From the NCBI RefSeq assembly GCF_964019385.1, contig NC_088654.1:19398543-19462542 (forward strand): a DNA stretch of 64,000 nucleotides, in the 5' to 3' direction. Under the pieces are notes generated by a model. That model did not search any database. It saw nothing but the letters and a program-made list of their open reading frames with translations, and was not told the DNA's origin. This document shows, piece after piece, positions 54,129 to 63,887 of this stretch. This DNA comes from Sycon ciliatum. Lineage: Eukaryota > Porifera > Calcarea > Leucosolenida > Sycettidae. A program made the translations under genes and the position numbers. The first letter of the stretch is position 1, and each line of letters starts with the position of its first letter.

Positions 54129-54292
54129 TATACACCTGGACAGAGGGTGATGCATCTTCTTCGCACAGCATGTTTAGTGGTGCAGCTGCTGCTGTCAACT
54201 GCTCTTTGTGTGAGAGGACTTTCTTGCGCCGCCAGGATCGTGCCAGGCACTGGTGCACTGCAGAGCTTGCAGTGCAACAACAGCGTGGATAA
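54129..54292 (+). CDS. Copy B exon 7: Cys/His tail and stop
   Basis: 164 nt, acceptor GAGGACAG|TATACACC (or 15 nt later at GGACAG, same frame). The phase 1 frame gives VYTWTEGDASSSHSMFS, NCSLCERTFLRRQDRARHWC and AELAVQQQRG, with TAA at 54290-54292. The alternative frame is hydrophobic (LLRTACLVVQLLLSTALCV) and stops at 54326; it would give a membrane tail but does not fit the intron phase. Between copies A and B the first frame has two silent and three replacement changes over the compared stretch; the second has five replacements. Confidence 0.55.
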
Positions 54293-54783
54293 TGCCAGTT
54301 TGATCGCTGTGGCAGTTGGTTCTTAAGGTGCCTCGTACCTAAAACGAAAACTAGTCCTTTAAGCATCCTTGTGCCCAGGTTTGGAGTATAAATATTTCGA
54401 CTTTTTGCCCCCGCGGGTTCGAGCCTCCCCGGTGAAAACTCTTTTTTTTCGGTACTGCCTTTGACAAGAGTAGCTTCTATAATCGACTCCAAAGGAATGT
54501 TCTGGTGGTAACAGAAACATGAAACTTGACAATAAATGCCAGGCAGTTTTTCATCAATCAAAGGAGCATCCTTACCAAATTTAAAGGAAATCCATAAAGC
54601 AGGTCCAATTTTATTGATGGCAGTAACATGTAAATTTACCCCCAAATCGACAAATTGAGAGCACTTGACAGTATGCTTTTGGTTACTGTACGGGGCTATA
54701 CCTTTTCAGGCCCTTCCCATTACTATCTAAGTATACCTCTGCATAATTTCAATGAAATTTATTGGGCCATTGTGTTTTACTAT

Positions 54784-55154
54784 TGTTGTGAACCCTCTGG
54801 TTCTCTAAAGTGTCAGGAACGAACGACCCCACACGGCACGAGGACAACTATTTATTCTCAACAGTATATTTCACTTCCATCGACTAATAACAATGAACAA
54901 TGAATGAACAACTGAATGAACAACACTATACCCACCAGGTAGTTATAGCGTGAAAATGACAGTGTATATAAGAAAAGCATACGCATACAACATACAAGTA
55001 CAGCGCACACAGCAAACCACACTTAGCGTATGTAGCGTATACTACGTCGTAATCATCAGCGGTACGGCGGAGCCGGGATACAACTGCATTGACACGAACA
55101 CAATGTCACAAGCGAGAAGGCCTTTCACTCTCGAGAACTTGTGGTTTCACAACA
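54784..55154 (-). repeat. TRIM 3' LTR
   Basis: 371 bp; on the minus strand it runs from TGTTGTGAAACC to GGGTTCACAACA. It has only a handful of differences from the 5' LTR. Confidence 0.93.
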
Positions 55155-55200
55155 TTCTCCCCACCAAAGGGCTTCTCACCGCCGTACAACAACTCACAAG

Positions 55201-56079
55201 TCAAACGATTTGGGGCTTACTACGCATCATCTGCTGCTGCGGTGGTGGCCATGGTAGAATATCACTAATGCCCACCAATTCAGAAAACTCGACATCGCGA
55301 AGCTTGCCGCTGTGGGCTGTCGCACACGACACTGTCACCGATCCACTTCGACATGGGGCAGACGCTGGACCAGCCAACACACAACCGATAATGTCATAAA
55401 GCTCGACGATGTGGGCTGTCACACACGACATGGTCGCCGGTACACTGCTTCGACCCGGGGCGGGCGCGGAATCCGAGGACACACATCGGATCTCTGTGTT
55501 CCACACAGTCTCGCCGCTTACTTCTTCCGTGCTAACCAGTAGTATCGCCCTTCTCATTTTCTCGGCTTCTACGCCTTGCGTTTCTAAGTCTTGCGCCTCC
55601 AACTCTTGCGCCTCTACTTCTTGCGCCTCTACGTCGTTCGGCCGAGACTCCAGCTGCTTCTGAGCGTCTCCGACCGATGTCGCCATGCTCTGTACCGACG
55701 CAGTGGGCCTTGGATCTGATCCTCCCACTGGCTTCAAGTACTCTTCTGACCGCTGCTTGTCTGTAAGCAAAGTCTTACACGCCTTGTCCGGCGGCCTTCC
55801 GGGCGAGGCAAGCAAATCTCGCTTTGCTCCCTCATATTTACTGCTGGCGATGCGCTCGTTAATCTTCTTGAGCTTTTCGTTAAACTCTGTGCGGAGCGCA
55901 CCCTCTTGCCGTCTAGCATTGCGCTCTTCAAACTCCTCGCTCTGTCGGAGCCTCTTCTCCACGTATTCTCTCAACCTATCGCCTTCAAATCCATACCGAA
56001 TTCCGTTAGCGATAAAGCTGGCTTCAATGATCCATAGTTCATGTGCCATGCTCGCTTCGTATCCTGGCGTGGTCGCCAA
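55201..56079 (-). CDS. TRIM gag-like N-terminal protein
   Basis: 292 codons on the minus strand; the likely start is the Met at the SMAHELW position (56050). It reads IANGIRYGFEGDRLREYVEK, then charged coiled-coil sequence (EEFEERNARRQEGALRTEFN), and later short repeats of VEAQELEAQ. The GLxGxxLxEFVE-type start and heptad-rich body resemble the beginning of gag-like proteins of Gypsy-class elements. No protease, RT or integrase follows, so the element depends on another for movement. A real protein product is likely but unproven. Confidence 0.6.
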   Translation of the reverse strand: MATTPGYEASMAHELWIIEASFIANGIRYGFEGDRLREYVEKRLRQSEEFEERNARRQEGALRTEFNEKLKKINERIASSKYEGAKRDLLASPGRPPDKACKTLLTDKQRSEEYLKPVGGSDPRPTASVQSMATSVGDAQKQLESRPNDVEAQEVEAQELEAQDLETQGVEAEKMRRAILLVSTEEVSGETVWNTEIRCVSSDSAPAPGRSSVPATMSCVTAHIVELYDIIGCVLAGPASAPCRSGSVTVSCATAHSGKLRDVEFSELVGISDILPWPPPQQQMMRSKPQIV

Positions 56080-56080
56080 A

Positions 56081-56451
56081 TGTTTTGAACCCTCTGGTTC
56101 TCTAAAGTGTCAGGAACGAACGACCCCACACGGCATGAGGACAACTATTTATTCTCAACAGTATATTTCACTTCCATCGACTAATAACAATGAACAATGA
56201 ATGAACAACTGAATGAACAACACTATACCCACCAGGTAGTTATAGCGTGAAAATGACAGCGTATATAAGAAAAGCATACGCATACAACATACAAGTACAG
56301 CGCACACAGCAAACCACACTTAGCGTATGTAGCGTATACTACGTCGTAATCATCAGCGGTACGGCGGAGCCGGGATACAACTGCATTGACACGAACACAA
56401 TGTCACAAGTGAGAAGGCCTTTCACTCTCGAGAACTTGTGGTTTCACAACA
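56081..56451 (-). repeat. TRIM 5' LTR
   Basis: 371 bp, same ends as its partner except GGGTTCAAAACA at the inner edge. Confidence 0.93.
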
Positions 56452-56772
56452 ACTATAGTGTTTTGGTCCACCGCACACATCAGCCAATATTGGATTCAGT
56501 AAGCCGTGCTCCTAGGTACTTCACCTTGATTCAATGTCAAATATGTAATGTTTAGCATATGAAGCACATAGCTGGCAGTACTTCTTGAAGAAATGAAGAA
56601 AGTCTATCGGGCCAATTTCGGGAAGCACCCCGCGGAGTCCCGATATTTGCATTCCAAACCGAATGAGATTGTTAGTGTGGGCAGCCAAGAACCCTGAAAA
56701 GAAAGTCCAGCCACCCTATTTGGCTTGGCTTCACTGCAGAACTCACCACTCAGATACCTGAAAAGAAAACTA

Positions 56773-57853
56773 GAGTAAAACCTGTAACTAAAGACCACCG
56801 TGACTAGCGACCAGCCTGGTACTACAGTAAAACCTGTAACTAAAGACCACCGTGACTAGCGACCAGCCTGGTACTACAGTAAAACCTGTAACTAAAGACC
56901 ACCGTGACTAGCGACCAGCCTGGTACTACAGTAAAACCTGTAACTAAAGACCACCGTGACTAGCGACCAGCCTGGTACTACCGACCACTTCGCCAGGCAC
57001 GGACGGTCTTACATTCAAAATGCACTGTGACTAGCGACTACCTGCTGAACGCGACCAGCGACCGCCTTTTCTTGTCCCAAACACGATTTTTTACCCGTAA
57101 CTAGCGACCGCGATGTAGGAAATCAAATGTTGCTAAAAGCTCCTTCTTGAAATTTTGTTGATTTTCCATGGTCCTGAAAGGAATCTTTCGGTACTACAGC
57201 TCAATAAATGAACGCAGGCAATTTTGACTGTCGGTTGGACTCCACTACACTTGTCAGAATTTCAAGCGCTGTCAAGAATAAACATGATAGGAAACGTCTT
57301 GGAGAGCGCATCGAAAGCGCTCTCTGCTCGATGTTACTACTCTGAGGAGAAACGAAGACTGAGCGGCTCTGTCACCCCAGTCATACAAACGAATCGACGA
57401 TGGCGTCAAGAAATCCAGAAACAAAGCAGCACCGCATGGTCTTGATGCTGAAGGATCGTGTTCAAACAATCGAGAAGTCACAACAAGGATAGTCGGTACG
57501 ATTGATTGCATGAACAAATTTGAAGCCCAGCGCAAAACGAAACTTCTGCAGGGAACATTTGACTCCTGGCTTCAGAAGTAGCAGCTGAATTTGATGTCTT
57601 GAAAAAAATTAATCTTCTCTCTCTTTTTGTCTCTCTCCGTCTCTCCGTCTTTCTCTCCAAGTGTTGTTTGACCTGAAATAAGAATGGTATTGCGCAAGTC
57701 CTCGGGAATTGTATTAGCTGCATTTTGATATACATATCATATAATGGGATCCATATATGGTCGCACGGTGCAAACCTCTAACTAAAGACCACCTGCTACT
57801 AAAGACCGCTTTTGCTGGCACCAAGGGAAGGTCGGTAGTCACAGGTTTTACTG
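56773..57853. mobile_element. Pogo-like MITE with internal 52-bp expansion
   Basis: Ends (G)AGTAAAACCTGTAAC and CACAGGTTTTACTG in inverted orientation, flanked by TA (56771-56772, 57854-57855). The left arm has the empty site near 24735-24745 (AATGTTGTAGTTTTC), so it inserted after the duplication. It is non-autonomous; CAGTAAAACC ends with TA targets suit the pogo/Tigger branch of Tc1/mariner. Confidence 0.82.
56775..56978. repeat. Four copies of a 52-bp repeat from the MITE end
   Basis: The unit GTAAAACCTGTAACTAAAGA...CCTGGTACTACA is repeated four times with almost no change, so the MITE terminus itself has been amplified in tandem. Confidence 0.93.
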
Positions 57854-58049
57854 TATAACATTTATTTTGAACAATACAACAGTAGAGGCAAAATGCTGGG
57901 ATGTGCTTTTTGTGCAAAATGCAAAATACCAGAAATTTTATATCGGGTTTAAACTATGAAGAAATGTTTAAATTTATAGAAATAAAAAGACCAAGGAACT
58001 AAAAGTTATGGAATAATGTCCACTAACACCACCAGTTACTAAACAATCA

Positions 58050-60165
58050 CTGAATCATGGAGAGCCTACCCTGTGCAACGTAACAGTGTCACGGCCAAGC
58101 TGCGGTCCGCGAAGTCTGACTATGTGCACGGATACCTAGTAAGAGAGGACACGGTGGATGAGCACGGTGTGGCGTTCAATCGCCGCAACTTGTTCAATGT
58201 GATGTCCCTCCTTAGAACCTCAGTACAGCGTGGCGTTCCCGACTTGGAATGTGATGGGAACACCATTAGCTCTGACCTCGACAAGGCTACAACCTTCAAC
58301 AGCTTCTTCGTTGAGCAGAGCAGGCAGTCACTCCATGGGTGCACCGGCCCTCCTCCTCCCATCCACACGCCAAGGGTTACTGACAGGACACTCCAGGATG
58401 TCACCGCCACTGAAGTGGAGGTACTCGAGCTCCTTCGTCACATTGACACCAACAAAAAGCGCCGGCCCGGACGGAATCCCATCTATTCCTCTGAAGCTCA
58501 CTGCCGACCGCATCGCCCCTTCCTTAACAATAATTTTCAATCACTCCTTCACCCACGGACAGGTCCCGAGAGACTGGCGAGATGCCAGGGTGTCTCCAAT
58601 CTTCAAGAAGGGCAGTCGAGCCTGTCCCACAAACTATCGTCCTATCTCCCTCCCACCCGTCGTATCAAAACTGCAAGAAAGAAACGCCCACAAAGCTCTC
58701 TACAGGCACATCCAACCCCATCTCCCTCCAGAACAGTCAGGCGTCAGGAAGAACGACAGCACAGAGTACCAAATAAGCCGCCTGCTGCACGAACTTGCTG
58801 CGGACCTTGAGGTCAAAAAGTCAGTCCACGTCTGCTTCTTTGACCTCTCTAAGGTCTTCGACCGCGTGTGGCACCGTGGCCTCTTGCACAAGCTTGAACA
58901 CCATGGCGTAAGGGGTGCAGCACTCTGCTGGTTTGAGAGCTACCTCCTGGGCCGGAGGCAGCGGGTCCGAATCAGAAGCACAGCCTCTGACTGGCTTGAC
59001 ATCCCTGCAGGAGTCCCTCAGGGATCGGTACTCGGCCCGCTGCTATTCCTCGTATACACGATGGACCTACCAGCAGCTTGCAACTCCCAAGCCACACGAA
59101 ACAGCATCTTCGCCGACGACACCGCCTTCATCGCTAGCGACCACTCAGCAGCGGCAGCAGAGCGAGCGCTCCAGTCCAGTGTGACTAAAGCCGCTACGTG
59201 GCTCGACACCTGGCACCTGACCGTCAACGAAACGAAGACGGTCGTGATGACACTGTGCGGTGCTTTCCCCCTGACAATAACGTTGAAAGGCAAAACACTG
59301 AACAGAGTCCAGAGCCAGCGACACCTGTGTATCATCGTTCAGGCCGACCTGAAGTGGAATGCCCACATCCAGCACATCGAGAGCAAAGTTGCGCGCACTC
59401 TCCACCTCTTGAGACGGATTCGTGGATGTCTTTCACCTACCGCCCTGTCAGCACTGTACACCACGTATATACGCCCCGTTATCGAATATGGTTCTCTGGC
59501 TATGTCAGCTATGAATGTTCAGCAACAAGATGCCCTCGAACGTCTCCAACGGCGGTCAGCAAAACTCTGCCTCCGACTCCCCCTCTTCAGTCCTTGCCAC
59601 CACAGTTCGTTACTCCACCACGTCACTTGGCCAACCCTCTCATCCCGCAGGAAGCTCAAGCAGCTACTCTTTGCACACACCATCGCTGTCAAACGATCCC
59701 CGCCACACATCCAGCTTGCGACCTCAGGCTACATCACCGAGCCACCAAGCCGAGAATTGAGGCGTCGTCGAGTCTTTGCCCTCCCCACCACCCACTCCAC
59801 CCGCCTTCAACGTTCACCCTTGTACTCAGCATGCACTCAGTACAACCACCTGCCACCACACTGTTACTCCCTCCGAGAAATAAATGCATTCAAAAGAGAA
59901 GTTACCCCGATCATAGTATCATCTGTTTGCACATGCTCCAACCCCCGCTGTAGCCCAGCCTAGGTATAGTATTTTAATCAAGGTCTATCCCCTACCTGCC
60001 CTCGCAATGGATATACTTCCTTCCTCGTCTTTACTTAAATGAAGCACCCAAACCACGGCTGCCACTAGGCACTGTTTCTCCCGGTTTATTGCACCCACTC
60101 TGATTGATAAGACATAGTACTGTCTCTCTCTTATTGGCTACGGCCACCATGAGAAGAAAGATAAT
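58050..60165 (+). mobile_element. 5'-truncated LINE with AATCA target duplication
   Basis: 2116 bp, flanked by AATCA (58045-58049 and 60166-60170). The left arm has a single AATCA at the matching empty site (24577-24582, minus strand), so the insertion postdates the duplication. Only the reverse transcriptase half of ORF2 is present. It ends AAGATAAT before the target repeat, without a long poly-A. Confidence 0.88.
58073..59963 (+). pseudogene. LINE reverse transcriptase (Jockey/CR1-like), one frameshift
   Basis: The first frame (58073-58460) covers the RT N-terminal linker (RNLFNVMSLLRTSVQRGV). An extra A in a run of five near 58460 shifts to the main frame. It then reads KSAGPDGIPSIPLKL, NYRPISLPPVVSKL, CFFDLSKVFDRVWHRGLL, AGVPQGSVLGPLLFLVYTMD and IFADDTAFIA. 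Both Asp of the FADD box are present. The tail (REINAFKREV...CSNPRCSPA, stop 59961-59963) is as expected. No endonuclease is present, because of 5' truncation. Clade assignment is by motif style only. Confidence 0.85.
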
Positions 60166-60170
60166 AATCA

Positions 60171-61261
60171 GCTCATGCGATAACATTGCACGGCACCGAC
60201 CGCCAATACTGGCGTTCTATAATTAGCTGGCTAACTGTTTGTTTAAATCCTTCCCATTTTTCGGGACTGACAACATTCTGGTGCGATTAAAAAGTTGTGC
60301 AATTTCCAACAAAATCGATCGGGCAGTTTCTATTTTCAGATTTGGGTATGAGCCACCTTTTTAAGACGTGACGACCTTGCCCGTCGCAAGTGTATGACTC
60401 AGTGTAGCCACGGTGGAGCAGTGTTGTGGTGCGCACTGCGCGTACTGCGATAGCTGCATCTGTTCGGTCCAGGGCAGGAATAGACACCACAGCCCAGGTT
60501 GTCCCCCCTGCCATATGTCGGTCTCGTGGTAACAGTTTCATATGACCCGAATCCTGGCGAACCTTTGTTTTTGTGTCTTGGACGGCCATGGGATGATGTT
60601 CTCCTATTCTCTCTTCGTTGCCCATCCGGGGACCACGTTACCCTTGTGACAGGACAGGACAGGTGTTTTTGCACATGTGTGTGTGTGTGTGTGTGTGCCC
60701 GTGAGTGTCGTTGTGTGTTCCCGTATAATGTGTATATGTGTGCGTGTCTGCTACGAGGAGTTTGGTTTATGTATGAAGATAATTCCTATAGTTGTTGGGT
60801 CTTTTACAATAGAACTGGGGCAACTAATGGCATGAAGAGCTTAATAGTAATGGCATCAGAAATCTTTTAAAAATACCAACTTCTGGGCGAAATTGGATCC
60901 ATTCTGATCATAGTCAAGTTGGGTATCTTGTGGGTAGGGCAAGTATGGGTTTACACACAACGTGGATCCAATTGCATCCGAAAGGCAGAGTGGTCCTGAC
61001 TCTGGTTTGCCTGGCACCTTCAAACTGTAATCGAGTGTTTGCCATCTGTGTTGGTTACATGCTGTATATACTTTCAATGAAGTGTATTATACTTTACATG
61101 TACTACCACCGATGGACTACTCTAGGCTAGGATATCCATTTCACTGCGGTAGGGTATTGTCGCCTATCCACTAAGGTTCAGCAACAAAAAGGGTCACTTT
61201 TACTGAAAACAACAACACCTCTAGAAAGTCCGTTACTCTAGCAGCCCAATGATTCGTCATA
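60171..61261. other. Duplicated outer arm sequence without assigned gene
   Basis: Mirror of 23491-24600 with a TG-rich stretch at 60675-60700. No splice-bounded exon was recognised. Confidence 0.5.
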
Positions 61262-62180
61262 TGAGCGCGCCAAGCTAAAAAGTGGCTTATTGTTTTGCCA
61301 ACAAATCGAGAAAATCACCAAAACGTCACAGTCAGCAAAATTCTACTCGAGTGTAGTCGCGAAAATTATTCACTTTCGAGCATCCTTTCAAGTAAATATT
61401 TTGCAAATGGAGAAGAAGAAAGAGGCCTTTTATTTTTGAGCAACACTTCTTCACTGTTCCCTCTTTCATGATCGTGGGGACTTCTCGGCGCTGCCAGAGA
61501 TCGTAATGAAGCGTTCTGGAGAATGTGGAGGCGAGCAGGATGACACTCTGTCTCCGTGTGCGCCCAACCCTAGTTGACGAGGAAAACTCGCTCATTCAAA
61601 GTGGCTGTGGTTCTCATCGCGGCCACGACTAGAGCGGCAGGTATACCTATGTGGCGACGTCTACAAGCCGTGACTATCACTCTGACAAGCTCCCTAGTGA
61701 GTTGGATCTTGCTGTGATGTATCACTTTGTTTCGGGTACCTTCAAAATGTTCATGACGTGGCGTACTGTACTCCAAATGTTCCTCATTTCAAGGCCAATA
61801 GTGCTACACGGCGAAGCGATGCATTGACTCTACCTGCTAGCATATCGTCCCGTGGTGCTTCTCCACTACCTACACCAGGGAAGGAGAATGACATGGACTA
61901 GGACGGACAAAGAATCAGTGCCACTTTTTAGCGATGTGCAATCTGCTGGACCTACGTGCAAGAGACCAATGGAGCTCGATCTCTGGCACAACACTACGAG
62001 CTACAGGAAAGGATTAATTCATCATGGCGTAGGTGATTGGAGAGAGGATGACGGACTGTCTTGGTAAGATGCGACATTTCCCAACCCAGCGAAAATATAG
62101 TCACAGACTCACAAAATCATTGAAGGATATGAAAATTCGTGTTGCGTGATGAAGTGACATGAGATGCATAGATCAATTAT
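61262..62180. other. No gene seen
   Basis: Single-copy sequence outside the inverted duplication; no motif, exon or repeat recognised. Confidence 0.4.
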
Positions 62181-62318
62181 TCCCGTAGCTATGCAGAAGA
62201 CGTTACTTCAGTAACGTCTGGCGCTAGCCAGGGTCCACACAGCTTTAATTCCCGTAGCTATGCAGAAGACGTTACTTCAGTAACGTCTGGCGCTAGCCAG
62301 GGTCCACACAGCTTTAAT
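62181..62318. repeat. Two tandem 69-bp repeats
   Basis: The unit TCCCGTAGCTATGCAGAAGA...CACACAGCTTTAAT is present twice with no visible change. Each unit contains the palindrome GACGTTACTTCAGTAACGTC. Confidence 0.95.
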
Positions 62319-62375
62319 TTGGTATTTGTGTGTGTGTTTGTTTGTTTGTTTGTTTGTGTCACGCCTGACGCTATC
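62319..62375. repeat. Direct repeat with TTTG run, first copy
   Basis: TTGGTATTTGTGTGTGTGTT, a TTTG run and GTGTCACGCCTGACGCTATCC recur at 63779-63838, about 1.46 kb apart in the same orientation. The second copy is followed by GTATCTGACGGC; the first by four repeats of CCCGTATCTGT. Confidence 0.85.
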
Positions 62376-62685
62376 CCGTATCTGTCCCGTATCTGTCCCG
62401 TATCTGTCCCGTATCTGTGACTACAAAGGCTCTACATGATTGTACATAACAGCTGTCCACAATATTTGCGGGCTCCTGTATCTGTCCCGTACCGTACCAA
62501 TATTCGTCGTATTATGCATACGACTCCCTGATGTAGAGGGGGATTTGGAAAGAAATAGGGAGACGAGGAGGAAATTAAATTAGAATAGACGCCGATTAGG
62601 TGATAGGATGCGTCAGCATAAACATACTTTGGAAGAGAGATCCTGTCGTCTCCAAAATAAGCGTGAACGAGCGATTCAGTGCCGG

Positions 62686-62905
62686 TCACAGGAAACGTCG
62701 GAAGAGAGATCCCCGTGATCGGTAGAGTCCGGCGGTACCAGGCAACGTCAGGACAGACATCCCGTTGAGTCCAGAAAGCCCGTGATCGGCAGAGTCTAAG
62801 CCGGTCCCAGTAAACGTCAGGACAGACATCCCGTCGAGTCCAGAACGCCCGTGATCGGCAGAGTCAGCGCCGGTCCCAGGAAACGTCAGGACAGACATCC
62901 CGTCG
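62686..62905. repeat. 69-bp minisatellite, about three units
   Basis: The unit contains GTCAGGACAGACATCCCGT and CCCGTGATCGGCAGAGTC; period 69 between 62747, 62816 and 62885. Because 69 is a multiple of three, the minus strand is open as a 23-residue repeat (GMSVLTFTGTGLDSADHG). No other coding evidence. Confidence 0.85.
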
Positions 62906-63165
62906 ACGCGCAGAAAAACTAAATATGCAGCCTCTTTTGCCGTCGAACAGGATACGTATTTATATAGGAGACTGTAAAGTTATGTAATGTCCAAATTTCG
63001 ACGTGAGCAGCAGGTCACTCGCGTTGATTTTTTCGACGTGCGAGCCAAATAACGCGAGCTGAACTTTCGCGTCGCAGACATCCCGTCGACGCGCAGAAAA
63101 ACTAAATCTGCAGCCTCTTTTGCCGTCGGACAGGATACGTATTTTAGGAGACTGTAAAGTTATGT
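62899..63165. repeat. Two direct repeats of about 85 bp
   Basis: CAGACATCCCGTCGACGCGC, TGCAGCCTCTTTTGCCGTCG and GAGACTGTAAAGTTATGTAA occur in the same order at 62893-62986 and 63077-63168. Confidence 0.85.
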
Positions 63166-63168
63166 AAT

Positions 63169-63778
63169 GTGCTCCACAGGCAACCATGCATTCGGCGGCG
63201 TCATTGGCTCAACAGGTCAATGTACATGTATTACTACAAAAAGGCCAGAAAATCCGATTCCTGTATTAAAATCAACTAATGTTCGCTGGCGATTTAATTT
63301 CGCTGATTTCGCCGCTTGGTACCAACCGGCCAAAGTAAATCGCAGGCCAACGTTTGTCATATAGGCAAATGATGCATGATTGAGCAATGGATGCATGTGA
63401 GAGCAAAAATACCGATCGATTTCAAATTTGACGTGAAACTGTGCGTCACGTCGGAAATAACGTGCATCTTAACCTCTCTAATCGAGAGGTTTCTATTTCT
63501 CATCGGCCAAAATTTGTTGATTTACAATATAAGGAGATAAAAATTAAAGGAGCAAAACAAAAGTAGATGATTATTAGAGAAATAACAATCCGCAATAAAT
63601 TCTGCAAAGACTTTTGCCTAACTCATAATATTCAAACCGATTGAAACGTTTTTGCAATACAGTGATGTGGCCAATCAACGGAAAAAGACAATTCCATCAG
63701 TTCTTATAATATGTACGATGAGCTAGGCAAAAAAGCATAAAAGCATAGCGTAGGGCCCTGAGCTTCCAAGCTCTCTCG
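63169..63778. other. No gene seen
   Basis: AT-rich sequence; a short palindrome-like CCTCTCTAATCGAGAGG at 63474-63490 is the only feature noted. Confidence 0.4.
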
Positions 63779-63838
63779 TTTGGTATTTGTGTGTGTGTTT
63801 GTTTGTTTGTTTGTTTGTGTCACGCCTGGCGCTATCCG
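63779..63838. repeat. Direct repeat with TTTG run, second copy
   Basis: Near-identical to 62319-62375. Confidence 0.85.
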
Positions 63839-63887
63839 TATCTGACGGCAAAAAAGCATAGGATGTTATAAATTTTTCAATTCTCCT

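Larger units (their letters stand above)
47151..54292 (+). other. Gene copy B: CARD-like multi-module adaptor
   Basis: Seven exons (47151-47447, 47868-48410, 49116-49562, 50471-50578, 51680-51877, 53678-53980, 54129-54292), all separated by phase 1 introns, about 686 codons in total. Order: CARD-like, Ala-rich linker, Ser/Thr-rich linker with helices, Ser/Asp linker, 66-residue module, TRADD-N-like module, Cys/His tail. Every splice site is GT-AG except one GC donor after the sixth exon. No stop interrupts any exon. A start exon was not found upstream. The likely role is a death-fold adaptor, inferred from the CARD-like end only; no enzyme motif is present. Confidence 0.75.
54784..56451 (-). 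mobile_element. Young non-autonomous LTR retrotransposon (TRIM-like) with 5-bp target duplication
   Basis: 1668 bp on the minus strand: two 371-bp LTRs (54784-55154, 56081-56451), nearly identical, flanked by ACTAT on both sides (54779-54783, 56452-56456). After the 5' LTR the minus strand reads TTTGGCGACCACGCCAGG, a primer-binding-like site. Before the 3' LTR it reads TTTGGTGGGGAGAA, a polypurine tract. The only coding content is one gag-like frame. It is absent from the left arm, so it is younger than the duplication. Confidence 0.93.
45523..61261. repeat. Right arm of large inverted duplication
   Basis: Partner of 23491-45322 in reverse orientation, ending at CCCAATGATTCGTCAT (61246-61261). 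B-side insertions absent from the left arm include 51916-52994, 54784-56451, 56773-57853 and 58050-60165, each read against an empty site in the left arm. Confidence 0.9.

Noticed and set aside
54405..54445. tRNA gene suggested by GGGTTCGAGCCTCCC and a T run (also 25141-25165)
   Set aside because: Only the B-box-like word is present; no A box or cloverleaf was found in either arm.
62319..63838. LTR retrotransposon between the two TTTG-run direct repeats
   Set aside because: The repeats are under 60 bp, lack TG...CA ends, and no coding or priming sites lie between.
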